This document shows positions 16,473 to 24,679 of a DNA stretch of 64,000 bases, piece by piece. A program made the translations under genes and the position numbers. The notes under the pieces were generated by a model. The model saw only the letters and a program-made list of their open reading frames with translations. It was not told where the DNA came from and searched no databases. Each line of letters begins with the position of its first letter. The first letter of the stretch is position 1. The DNA comes from Lacihabitans sp. LS3-19 (lineage in GTDB: Bacteria; Bacteroidota; Bacteroidia; Cytophagales; Spirosomataceae), in contig NZ_RJUA01000112.1 of NCBI RefSeq assembly GCF_024343575.1, positions 1 to 64,000 of the forward strand. The letters run 5' to 3'.

Positions 16473-17789
16473 ATGAAAATATTAACAAGAGAAGAGGCCA
16501 AAAAAATCATAGACAAAGTTTTGGCGTTTTCAAAAGCAGACGAAATGAGTGTCAACCTAAATGGTGGACGCACTGGTAATATACGATATGCAAGAAACAC
16601 GGTTTCTACTAGTGGGGAATCTGAAAACATCGCTTTGGCTGTTACCGCAGTGTATGGCAAAAAATCAGGAACTGCAACTATAAACGAATTCGATGATGCT
16701 TCTTTAGAAAAAACTGTAAGAAGAGCAGAAGAAATAGCAAGGTTAGCACCTGAAAACTCGGAATATATGCCCATGCTTGGGCCGCAAACCTATCTGGAAA
16801 CCAATACTTTTTCAGAAAATACAGCAAAAATAGACCCAACCATAAGAGCTCAAGCAGCCATGGATAGTATAATGCCATGCAGAGAAAACAAACTTACTGC
16901 TGCTGGTTATATGGAAGATTCGGCTGGATTTTCGGCGATGGGAAACTCCAAAGGGCTTTTTGCCTATAACAAGGCCACGTCTGTGGATTTCACTATCACT
17001 GTAAGAACCGATGACGGCCTAGGATCTGGCTATGGCATTCAGGATTTCAATGACATCAAACTACTGAATACTAAAAAAGTAACCGAAGTTGCAATGCAAA
17101 AAGCTAAAGCTTCTGCGAGTGCTCAGGCCATAGAACCTGGTAAATATACTGTAATTTTAGAGCCAGCTGCAGCCGTAGATTTACTTCAAAACATGATGCG
17201 AAATATGGACGCAAGAAATGCCGACGAAGGAAGAAGTTTTTTAAGTAAAAAAGGCGGGGAAACTAAACTTGGCGAAAAGCTTTTTGATGAGGCTGTAAAC
17301 ATTTATTCTGACCCCATGAATGCCGAAATTCCAGGTTCGCCGTTTTCAGGAGATGGTCGTCCGCAAGAAAAAATCTCTTGGATAGAAAACGGCGTAGTTA
17401 AAAACATGACCTATTCGAGATTTTGGGCTGATAAAAAAGGCGTAAAAGCAGTTCCACCACCCAACGCTTTCATTATGGCAGGAGGAAGCAAATCATTGGC
17501 GGATTTAATCAAAGGAACTGACAAAGGCATTTTGGTTACTCGTTTGTGGTATATCAGGGCAGTAGATCCTCAAACCTTACTTTATACTGGTTTGACAAGA
17601 GACGGAACTTTTTATATCGAAAACGGAAAGATTAAGTTCCCAGTTAAAAACTTCCGATTCAACGAAAGTCCAGTGATAATGCTTAATAATCTTGAGGAAA
17701 TGGGCAAGCCAGTTAGAATCAGCGGAAATCTTGTGCCTCCACTAAAAATTAGAGACTTTACGTTTTCTAGTTTGAGTGACGCTGTTTGA
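16473..17789 (+). CDS. TldE/PmbA-like partner subunit, copy 1
   Basis: A 438-residue member of the TldD/PmbA family lacking the HExxxH metal site, as expected for the TldE partner that shapes the protease chamber. Recognisable stretches: SVNLNGGRTGNIRYARNTVSTSGE, GTATINEFDDASLEKTVRRAEE, LEPAAAVDLLQNM, DPMNAEIPGSPF and the end LKIRDFTFSSLSDAV. No signal peptide is visible, unlike its partner, so either it is co-exported with TldD or the pair does not meet in the usual way. It is in the same order and orientation as copy 2 (29525-30862), with which it aligns along its whole length. Confidence 0.9.
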   Translation: MKILTREEAKKIIDKVLAFSKADEMSVNLNGGRTGNIRYARNTVSTSGESENIALAVTAVYGKKSGTATINEFDDASLEKTVRRAEEIARLAPENSEYMPMLGPQTYLETNTFSENTAKIDPTIRAQAAMDSIMPCRENKLTAAGYMEDSAGFSAMGNSKGLFAYNKATSVDFTITVRTDDGLGSGYGIQDFNDIKLLNTKKVTEVAMQKAKASASAQAIEPGKYTVILEPAAAVDLLQNMMRNMDARNADEGRSFLSKKGGETKLGEKLFDEAVNIYSDPMNAEIPGSPFSGDGRPQEKISWIENGVVKNMTYSRFWADKKGVKAVPPPNAFIMAGGSKSLADLIKGTDKGILVTRLWYIRAVDPQTLLYTGLTRDGTFYIENGKIKFPVKNFRFNESPVIMLNNLEEMGKPVRISGNLVPPLKIRDFTFSSLSDAV

Positions 17790-17873
17790 TTTTGGTGGTT
17801 AGTTGATTGGTATTTGGTAAGTTGGAATGAAGTCAAATCACTAAAACTTAGTTCAAACTATTAATAATACTTT

Positions 17874-18368
17874 ATGGTTTCGTTGCGTGTTTTAGATGAA
17901 AATGATGCTTCCGATTTAGCTTTTTTGGCCAATAATATAAACATTTGGAACAACGTCCGTGATTATTTTCCGCATCCTTATAGCAAAGAGGATGCGGATT
18001 TTTTTATTGATTTATGTAAAAAAGAAAAGCCTCAGGTCACTTTTGCTATTGAATATAAGCATAAGACTTGCGGAGTAATCGGGCTGGTTTTACAAAAAGA
18101 CATATATAAACATTCTGCTGAAATTGGTTACTGGATTGGAGAACCTTTTTGGGGAAAAGGAATAGCCACTAATGCTGTGAAACAAATGGTAGAATATGCA
18201 TTTCAAGAATTAAAACTAAAGAGAATATTTGCAGGAATATTTGAATACAACAAAGCCTCCATGCGGGTTTTAACAAAATGTGGTTTTCAAATGGAAGGAA
18301 TTTCTAAAAAGGCTTTAATAAAAAATGATGGATTTTGGAATGAGTATAGATATGCAATTGTGAATTGA
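17874..18368 (+). CDS. GNAT-family N-acetyltransferase (RimJ/RimL-like)
   Basis: A 164-residue acetyl-CoA-dependent N-acetyltransferase. It starts with the RimJ/L-type LRVLDENDASDLAFLAN, has the acetyl-CoA loop in EPFWGKGIATNAVKQMVEYAF, and the C-terminal NKASMRVLTKCGFQMEGISKKA with the W-N-E-Y ending. Family members acetylate ribosomal-protein N-termini, amino sugars or antibiotics; the substrate cannot be told. It sits alone between the first tld pair and the alkane-monooxygenase-like gene. Confidence 0.9.
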   Translation: MVSLRVLDENDASDLAFLANNINIWNNVRDYFPHPYSKEDADFFIDLCKKEKPQVTFAIEYKHKTCGVIGLVLQKDIYKHSAEIGYWIGEPFWGKGIATNAVKQMVEYAFQELKLKRIFAGIFEYNKASMRVLTKCGFQMEGISKKALIKNDGFWNEYRYAIVN

Positions 18369-18425
18369 AATCTTCAAACCTAAAAACTTAAATACCAACA
18401 ATTTATTTTTTTAATCTAAATTAAT

Positions 18426-18433
18426 TAAATTTG
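18426..18433 (+). promoter_or_regulatory. -7 box upstream of the AlkB-type gene
   Basis: TAAATTTG matches TAnnTTTG and lies 19 bp before the ATG at 18453. No clear -33 TTTG is seen at the right distance. Confidence 0.35.
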
Positions 18434-18452
18434 ACATAACAACCTTAAAGCT

Positions 18453-19568
18453 ATGTCAATTTCAAAAAAAATAGGCTTTTTAACAGCATACTCGTTACCA
18501 TTTTTGATAATTCTATCATATTATTTTGTCGGAATTATTTGGCCATTTCTTCCGGCTTTGTATGCTTATGTTTTTGTTCCATTATTAGATGAAATTATAG
18601 GCAATGATGCTCAAAATGTCCAAAAAGAGGAATTTGAGGATTTGCTTCAAGAAAAATATTTCGACTTTTTAGTTTATTCTCATATTTGGATACAAATCGG
18701 CCTATTGTTTTTTATTACTTATCAGTTTGCTACGCAAAGTCTTACAGACCTCCAAGTTTTTGGATATATCTTAAGTCAAGGCGTTTATGCTTCTTCTATC
18801 ATAAATGTTGCACACGAATTAGGCCACAGAAAACATCCTTTGGCACAATTACATGCCAAAATTGGCTTAATTTCAGTTTGTTATGCTCATTTTACGGTTG
18901 AACACAACAGAGGCCATCATGTAAATGTAGCCACACCAAAAGACCCAGCCACTTCAAAATTCAACCAAACTGTTTTTTCGTTTTGGAAACAAACCTTAAT
19001 CGGAAGCTTCAAAAGTGCTTGGCACATTGAAAAATCACTGTTAGAAAAGAAAAACATCGCAGTTTTAAGCTTTAAAAATGAAGTATTACAAGGTATTTTT
19101 GGAAGTATACTATTGTTAACCCTCTTGACTGGATTTTCATTTTATTTAATAAATGAATTTACTTGGCTGCCTATAATATTTTTCTTTGGCCAAAGTATAG
19201 TCGCTGTATTATCTTTAGAATGTGTGAATTACATTGAACATTATGGTATTTTAAGACAAGAAATAATTCCAGGAAAGTACGAAAAAGTAAATCCTTTGCA
19301 CTCTTGGAACGCCAACCATTTCTTTAGCAATCTGTTATTGTTCCATCTTCAAAGACACTCTGACCACCACGCTTATGCTTCAAGACCTTATCAGGTTTTA
19401 AGACATTTTGACGAAAGCCCACAACTGCCTTTCGGATATCCAGTAATGATTTTGATGTCGCTTTGTCCTCCTCTTTGGTTTAAAATAATGAACCCTAGGC
19501 TTCAAAATTGGAAATCAAAATCGTATGATTCTGATACAATAAAGCATATCGTTAGACAATTTGCGTAA
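18453..19568 (+). CDS. alkB: AlkB-type integral-membrane alkane/fatty-chain monooxygenase
   Basis: A 371-residue non-heme di-iron hydroxylase of the membrane fatty-acid-desaturase/AlkB group, which oxidises the terminal methyl of alkanes or similar chains. All histidine boxes are present: HELGH (121-125), EHNRGHH (150-156), NYIEHYG (about 258-264) and LQRHSDHH (about 299-306). Several hydrophobic segments (about 10-45, 75-115, 210-255) fit six membrane spans. EHNRGHHVNVATPKDPATS is close to true AlkB rather than to desaturases. No rubredoxin or ferredoxin gene is adjacent, so electron donors must come from elsewhere. The C-terminus (PLWFKIMNPRLQNW) fits AlkB. Confidence 0.88.
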   Translation: MSISKKIGFLTAYSLPFLIILSYYFVGIIWPFLPALYAYVFVPLLDEIIGNDAQNVQKEEFEDLLQEKYFDFLVYSHIWIQIGLLFFITYQFATQSLTDLQVFGYILSQGVYASSIINVAHELGHRKHPLAQLHAKIGLISVCYAHFTVEHNRGHHVNVATPKDPATSKFNQTVFSFWKQTLIGSFKSAWHIEKSLLEKKNIAVLSFKNEVLQGIFGSILLLTLLTGFSFYLINEFTWLPIIFFFGQSIVAVLSLECVNYIEHYGILRQEIIPGKYEKVNPLHSWNANHFFSNLLLFHLQRHSDHHAYASRPYQVLRHFDESPQLPFGYPVMILMSLCPPLWFKIMNPRLQNWKSKSYDSDTIKHIVRQFA

Positions 19569-19668
19569 ACACATCCTTATTTTTTACCAGATTTTGGTCA
19601 AAAATAACCATTAGAAAAGACTTTTTAACAACCATCATTTTTTGAATAGGAAAATTTAAAAAAATATG

Positions 19669-19676
19669 TAAGTTTG
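19669..19676 (+). promoter_or_regulatory. -7 box of the six-gene ABC/AAA+ operon
   Basis: TAAGTTTG fits TAnnTTTG exactly and lies 16 bp before the first ATG (19693). A TTTG at 19641-19644 is 24 bp upstream, longer than the usual 19-21, so the -33 element is uncertain. Confidence 0.4.
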
Positions 19677-19692
19677 TAAAAAAAGAAAATAC

Positions 19693-20349
19693 ATGCTTAA
19701 ACAGCTTAAATCGCTTTTTATTATAACCGAAGAAGCTAAAACTGAGACTTCAGAGAAAAAATCAGAAGAAAATAACGTAAATACTGAAGGTGAAAAAACA
19801 GAAAATCTGCCAAAAGTAAATACCTATTCTAACAAAGTTGACAATGGAATCCTTGAAAAATTATTGAGCAATATCGAGCAAAACAACCTTGAAGGATACG
19901 ACTATTTCGAATTTAGGGCGGCTTTGATTAATATGGCCAAACTAAACCTTGACGAACCCACAAAGTTCAGGTCAGCTTTTGCTTCTTTGTCACCGATTGG
20001 GCTAACAGTCGACAAACTTTCAGAAACAGGAAGTTATTATATAGACATTTTGGTCAACGAAGAGAAGAAGTTTTCAGAAGCGATTGAGAATCAAGTAACC
20101 GAAAAAATAGAAGGTAATAAATCGAGAATTGTAGATTTGGAAAAAATGATTTCTGAAAAGTCAGAAATGATTAAAAAATTCACTGATGAAATTCAAGTTT
20201 TTCAAACCGAAATTGGTTCTATAAATCAGAAATTAGACGAAAACAGCCAGAAAATTGAGCAAACCAAAAATAGTTTCACAACTACAATGGAATACCTAAA
20301 AAATGAAATAAAAACCGACATTAATAAAATCAAAGAATATTTAAAATAA
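19693..20349 (+). CDS. coiled-coil protein, first gene of the ABC/AAA+ operon
   Basis: A 218-residue protein of no family I recognise. It has an acidic, low-complexity N-terminal part (about 14-40, rich in E, K, T and N), a compact middle part (about 48-112, GYDYFEFRAALINMAKLNL then FRSAFASLSPIGLTVDKL) and a long C-terminal coiled coil (about 118-218) of repeated charged heptads. No signal peptide or membrane helix is seen, so it is probably cytosolic. Its stop shares one base with the start of the next gene, a membrane coiled-coil protein, suggesting the two act together. The alternation of coil and small globular part is reminiscent of adaptor proteins of membrane-stress systems; that is inference only. 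Confidence 0.8.
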   Translation: MLKQLKSLFIITEEAKTETSEKKSEENNVNTEGEKTENLPKVNTYSNKVDNGILEKLLSNIEQNNLEGYDYFEFRAALINMAKLNLDEPTKFRSAFASLSPIGLTVDKLSETGSYYIDILVNEEKKFSEAIENQVTEKIEGNKSRIVDLEKMISEKSEMIKKFTDEIQVFQTEIGSINQKLDENSQKIEQTKNSFTTTMEYLKNEIKTDINKIKEYLK

Positions 20350-21368
20350 TGAGCAATCTTATCGAACCTAAGACTTTTTGGGAGAAGCCAGAAGGAAAAA
20401 CTGGAATATTTACCCTAGCCGGAATCGGCCTTGGAGCTGGATATCTTTTATATAAGGCTCTTCCTTTTCTAATTTCACTCACTTCCAACCTTCTTTATCT
20501 CTCGTTTTTGCTTTTGGCTTTGGGAGCCTTGATTTACTTGGTTTTGGATCCAAAAGTCCGCAACCTCGTATTTTATATTTACAAATCTTTTATGAGATGG
20601 ATTACGGGACTTTTTATACAAATTGACCCGATAGGAATCCTTAAATCTTACATTGGTGATCTTAGAAACAATCTGGTAAAAATGAACAAACAGATTGCTA
20701 TTCTCAAAGGTCAAATGATTAAGCTTAAGCAAATCATTACCCAAAATGAGCAAAACATAAACGAAAACCTAAAACTAGCAAGCAAAGCCAAAGAAACTGA
20801 CAAACAGGCGATTATGGTTTTGAAATCGAGAAAAGCTGGCAGACTACAAGAGTCAAATATGCGACTGGACGAGCTTTATAAAAAAATGGAGGTTTTATAT
20901 AAAGTATTGTTTAAAATGTACGAAAACTCTGAGATTTTGTTAGAAGATATTCAAGACCAAGTGCAGGTAAAAGAGCAAGAAAGAAAAGCCATAAGAACGA
21001 GTCACTCTGCTATGAAATCTGCTATGAATATCATTTCAGGAAATAATGACAAAAGAGATATGTTTGACAGAGCCTTGGAAGCAATTGCAGACGATGTAAG
21101 CTTGAAAGTTGGTGAAATGGAGCGTTTTATGGAAATGTCATCGAACTTTATGGATTCTATTGACCTTCAAAACGGTGTTTTTGAAGAAGAAGGACTTGAG
21201 CTATTGGATAAATGGGAAAAAGAAGGCGTTTCGCTGTTACTTGGAAATGAAAAAAATATTTTGGTGAAAGGCAGCGGAAACAAAGTAGATTTAGATGCTC
21301 CACTTCCAGAAAAAAACCAAAGGTCTGGCAACCACAACAATAATTATAACGAACTTTTTAATTTTTAA
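20349..21368 (+). CDS. membrane protein with long PspA/ESCRT-like coiled coil
   Basis: A 339-residue protein with two hydrophobic helices (about 19-42 and 45-66), a third weakly hydrophobic segment (about 73-92), then a long helical coiled coil (about 100-235) and a C-terminal part with EEEGLELLDKWEKEG and a polar Asn-rich tail. The coil, beginning after KSYIGDLRNNLVKMNKQI, has the even spacing of basic and acidic residues seen in PspA/Vipp1/ESCRT-III proteins, but I cannot prove homology by eye. It should sit in the inner membrane with the coil in the cytoplasm. It is the second gene of the operon and overlaps the first by one base. Confidence 0.8.
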   Translation: MSNLIEPKTFWEKPEGKTGIFTLAGIGLGAGYLLYKALPFLISLTSNLLYLSFLLLALGALIYLVLDPKVRNLVFYIYKSFMRWITGLFIQIDPIGILKSYIGDLRNNLVKMNKQIAILKGQMIKLKQIITQNEQNINENLKLASKAKETDKQAIMVLKSRKAGRLQESNMRLDELYKKMEVLYKVLFKMYENSEILLEDIQDQVQVKEQERKAIRTSHSAMKSAMNIISGNNDKRDMFDRALEAIADDVSLKVGEMERFMEMSSNFMDSIDLQNGVFEEEGLELLDKWEKEGVSLLLGNEKNILVKGSGNKVDLDAPLPEKNQRSGNHNNNYNELFNF

Positions 21369-21380
21369 AAATATAAAAAA

Positions 21381-22922
21381 ATGGAAAAAACTAGACTTAC
21401 ACCTTTCGCAAAAATATTGATTGTATTTGGTATAGTTGGGGCTATAGGATATGGTTTATACCAACTCCGCGGTAGTTCTTTGGCTACAAAAGATTCGGTT
21501 TTTGGAGATAGTAGTACCACAACAGATGCAAAATCAAAAGATGTAATAAACGTAGGCGTGGTTACTTGGGGCGGATACGCTGGTGGTCAATATTTCAACG
21601 AAGGGTTTGAAGCAAATAGCAAATCGAGATTTCTTAAAGACTATGGTTTTAATGTAAACTTCAAGGTTATTGACGATTTTGATGCGTCTAGAGATGCATT
21701 TAAAAGCGGCGACATTGACTTGATGTGGGCTACAGTGGATGCATTTCCTACTGAAGTGGCAGGTCTTGCACAGTTCGAACCACAAGTTGTATTCCAAGCA
21801 GACTGGTCTCGTGGCGGTGATGCAATAGTAGTAAATAGAAACATTAAAAATGTTGCGGATTTGAAAGGCAAAAAGGTTGCAGTAGCACCCATGACGCCGT
21901 CTCATTCATTTCTAATTTGGTTGTTAAACGCCGGCGACTTAAAAATGTCAGACATAAAATTAGTCGAAGTACCAAGTGCTATTGATGCTGCTGATGCTTT
22001 TAAAAGCGGAAATGTAGATGCCGCGGTGGTTTGGAGTCCGGACGATCAAGACTGTGTTAAAAAAGTGGCTGGTGCTAAAATCTTGGAAAACACTAAAAAC
22101 GCTTCTCATATTATAGCCGACGTATTCATTGCAAAAAAAGAATTTGTAGACAAAAACAAAAAGAGACTTCAACAACTTTACGAAGGTTGGATGATAGGAG
22201 CAGCAGAGCTAAATCAGTCAGACGAAAACAAAAAGAAAGCGGCTGGTATATTAGCCACGGGTCTGAAAATGCCTGAAGACTTTTGTTATAATGCAATCAA
22301 TAACGTAAGGCTTGCAACGCATGGAGACAACAAGAACTTTTTCCAATTAAACTCCGATTATAAAGGCGTTACTGGAGAAGAGCTTTACAATACCATGAAA
22401 ATGAAATATGATGAATTGGGCTATAAAACAGCAAATGTTAAAAGCTGGAGATTGGTTTCGAATAGCGACTTGGTTACAAACACTTCGCTTTCAGGATCAG
22501 AAAATGATGCAGAAGAAGGGGCTACCTTCAACGTAGCATCTTCAACTGACGCAAAAAAAGAGGCAATTTCTACTAAAAATGTTTCGATAACTTTCAATAC
22601 TGGCCAGTATACTTTAGATGAAAACGCAAAACAGTTGATTGACTTGCAGTGTGTGCCTATTGCCAAATCTTTCTCAAATGCGAGAATTAGAATAGAGGGA
22701 AATACAGATAATGTAGGCTTGAGAGAAAGCAATGTTGCACTGTCGAAAAGAAGAGCTCAAGCTGTAGTAAACTACATGGTGACAGAATACGGCATGCAAG
22801 CCGAAAGATTTATAGTGGTGGGCAATGGCCCAGACAAGCCATCGAAAGGTTGCGAGGCAAATGACAACGAAAGATGCAAAGCCAAAAACAGAAGAACTGA
22901 TTTCGAATTGGTTTCAAATTAA
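21381..22922 (+). CDS. substrate-binding protein of NitT/TauT type fused to an OmpA domain
   Basis: A 513-residue envelope protein. It has an N-terminal membrane anchor (about 10-28), then a periplasmic binding-protein domain of the nitrate/taurine/thiamine-precursor (NMT1/THI5-like) type (about 55-350, with NVADLKGKKVAV, VVWSPDDQDCVKK and FKSGDIDLMWATVDAFP), a Ser/Asp/Glu-rich linker, and an OmpA-like peptidoglycan-binding domain (about 395-513, EGNTDNVGLRESNVALSKRR with the D and R residues that hold diaminopimelate). The binding protein is thus tied both to the membrane and to the cell wall. The importer's permease and ATPase genes follow directly. The ligand cannot be read off; a small anion or organic metabolite is the family norm. 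Confidence 0.9.
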   Translation: MEKTRLTPFAKILIVFGIVGAIGYGLYQLRGSSLATKDSVFGDSSTTTDAKSKDVINVGVVTWGGYAGGQYFNEGFEANSKSRFLKDYGFNVNFKVIDDFDASRDAFKSGDIDLMWATVDAFPTEVAGLAQFEPQVVFQADWSRGGDAIVVNRNIKNVADLKGKKVAVAPMTPSHSFLIWLLNAGDLKMSDIKLVEVPSAIDAADAFKSGNVDAAVVWSPDDQDCVKKVAGAKILENTKNASHIIADVFIAKKEFVDKNKKRLQQLYEGWMIGAAELNQSDENKKKAAGILATGLKMPEDFCYNAINNVRLATHGDNKNFFQLNSDYKGVTGEELYNTMKMKYDELGYKTANVKSWRLVSNSDLVTNTSLSGSENDAEEGATFNVASSTDAKKEAISTKNVSITFNTGQYTLDENAKQLIDLQCVPIAKSFSNARIRIEGNTDNVGLRESNVALSKRRAQAVVNYMVTEYGMQAERFIVVGNGPDKPSKGCEANDNERCKAKNRRTDFELVSN

Positions 22923-22933
22923 AAAATCTTAAA

Positions 22934-23863
22934 ATGGAATTGTTTGCATTAAGAGGTAAATTAGATTCAAAGCAAAGCTTGATCCTGATGATTTCTGGAG
23001 CAGTTTTGGTTATACTTTTTTGGTTTGCCTTATCTGAAATATTATCAAAAACCATCATTACCCAAACCGATTTCGGTAATGATAAAATCGAAAACAGCAT
23101 AGACCATGAGTCGGATCTAGGTAAAGATTTAAGTCTAAAAACCGACGAAGAATTATCTAAAATAGGTTACGCTAGAGAAAAAGTATATCCACTTTTACCC
23201 TCGCCTATCAGCGTTGTAAAATCATATAGTGAACTTATTTCGGAAGATGATTTGATAGGCAATACATTTTTCTCAATAAGACTCAATTTTTTCGGTTATG
23301 TAGTTGCTATAATACTGTCAGTCATTATCGGGTTTATTCTTGGTTTGGTGCCACTTTTCAGAGGATTATTTAGCAAAATATTCGATTCATTTAGGTTTAT
23401 TCCTTTAACGGCAGTTACGGGTATTTTCATTATGTGGTTTGGGCTTGGTTCTGAAATGAAAATCAGTTTTTTGGCTTTTGGTATTATGGTGTATCTAATT
23501 CCAGTTGTGGTACAAAGAATAGACGACGTTAACGAAGTTTATCTCCAAACTGCCTTTACCATTGGAGCCAGTTATTGGCAAACCATAAAATCGGTTTTTG
23601 TTCCGTTTACTTTTTCAAAGCTAATAGACGACATCAGAGTACTTACGGCTATTTCTTGGACGTATATAACCATAACGGAAATGCTGAACAAAGGTGGTGG
23701 AATAGGAGAATTGATTTGGATGGCAAAAAGGCAAAGTAGAATAGATAAAGCTTTTGCAATATTAATTGTAATTGTTTTAATCGGTATTATTCAAGATCGC
23801 CTATTTGTTTTTTTAGATAAAATATTATTTCCTCACAAATACGTAGCCGCTAAAAACAGATAA
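22934..23863 (+). CDS. ABC-transporter permease, NitT/TauT type
   Basis: A 309-residue inner-membrane permease of the binding-protein-dependent importer family. It has an N-terminal helix (about 17-38), an unusually long extracytoplasmic loop rich in Asp, Glu and Lys (about 45-95), then five or so membrane helices. The EAA-type cytoplasmic loop is visible as LQTAFTIGASYWQTIKSVF followed by PFTFSKLIDDIR, and the stretch SFRFIPLTAVTGIFIMWFG is typical of the TauC/SsuC group. The gene lies 11 bp after the binding-protein gene and 3 bp before the ATPase gene. It should form a homodimer with the ATPase below. Confidence 0.92.
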   Translation: MELFALRGKLDSKQSLILMISGAVLVILFWFALSEILSKTIITQTDFGNDKIENSIDHESDLGKDLSLKTDEELSKIGYAREKVYPLLPSPISVVKSYSELISEDDLIGNTFFSIRLNFFGYVVAIILSVIIGFILGLVPLFRGLFSKIFDSFRFIPLTAVTGIFIMWFGLGSEMKISFLAFGIMVYLIPVVVQRIDDVNEVYLQTAFTIGASYWQTIKSVFVPFTFSKLIDDIRVLTAISWTYITITEMLNKGGGIGELIWMAKRQSRIDKAFAILIVIVLIGIIQDRLFVFLDKILFPHKYVAAKNR

Positions 23864-23866
23864 GAA

Positions 23867-24679
23867 ATGAGTAAAATTATTTTCAAAGACGATCCAAATC
23901 TGGCCAATCTAATTGATTTGAGAGGTATCTCCCAATCTTATGATGAAAAGCAATCTTATATCATCAAAGACCTTGATTTATTGGTAGAAGATAAACCTAT
24001 GCAGGGTCAGTTCGTGATTTTGTTAGGAATGTCGGGCTGTGGAAAGTCCACTATTCTAAGATATATCGCTGGCTTGCAAAAGCCAACTGAAGGCACAGTG
24101 CTTATAAAAGGAAAAGAAGTAAACGATGAAAATAGAGTCGGAATGGTTTTTCAGCAGTATTCTTCATTTCCTTGGCTTTCAGTTTTAGACAATGTAGCTC
24201 TACCGCTAAAGTTCAAAGGCGTTGGCTCCGCTGAGCGAAAAGAAAAGGCAATGGAGATGATTAAGCTGGTTGGACTAGATGGACAAGAAAACAAATACGC
24301 TCTATCTCCGTCTCTTTCTGGAGGTCAGTTACAAAGAGTAGCTATAGCCAGAAGTCTAATTTCAAACCCTGAAATCATCTTAATGGATGAACCATTCGGT
24401 GCGTTGGATATTAGAACCAGACTACAAATGCAAGATTTGCTTTTAAACGTTTGGGAGAAATTCCACAGCACTATTGTATTTGTAACACACGATATTGACG
24501 AAGCCGTATATCTTGGAGATGATATATATATTATGAATTATGCTCCATCAAATATTGTGGAGCATATAGTGGTAGATCTGCCTTTTCAAAGAAATAGATT
24601 GATTAAAAAAGACCGAAAGTTTACGGAAATAGTTCAACATGTAGAAGATAGCATGATGAGAATAACGGAGAAGAAATGA
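23867..24679 (+). CDS. ABC-transporter ATPase, NitT/TauT type
   Basis: The 270-residue nucleotide-binding subunit of the importer. All motifs are intact: Walker A GMSGCGKST (54-62), Q-loop FQQYSSFPWL (95-104), signature LSGGQ (150-154), Walker B DEPFGALD (174-181) and the H-loop His208 in FVTHDIDEA. The Q-loop wording and the short length are those of the SsuB/TauB/NrtD branch. Its stop overlaps the start of the AAA+ gene (ATGA, 24676-24679), so the importer and the AAA+ protein are made together, which ties the latter to the transporter or its membrane surroundings. Confidence 0.95.
   Translation: MSKIIFKDDPNLANLIDLRGISQSYDEKQSYIIKDLDLLVEDKPMQGQFVILLGMSGCGKSTILRYIAGLQKPTEGTVLIKGKEVNDENRVGMVFQQYSSFPWLSVLDNVALPLKFKGVGSAERKEKAMEMIKLVGLDGQENKYALSPSLSGGQLQRVAIARSLISNPEIILMDEPFGALDIRTRLQMQDLLLNVWEKFHSTIVFVTHDIDEAVYLGDDIYIMNYAPSNIVEHIVVDLPFQRNRLIKKDRKFTEIVQHVEDSMMRITEKK

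Noticed and set aside
21534-21905. 123-codon minus-strand frame inside the binding-protein gene
   Set aside because: It is a shadow of the strong binding-domain reading frame and has no recognisable domain.
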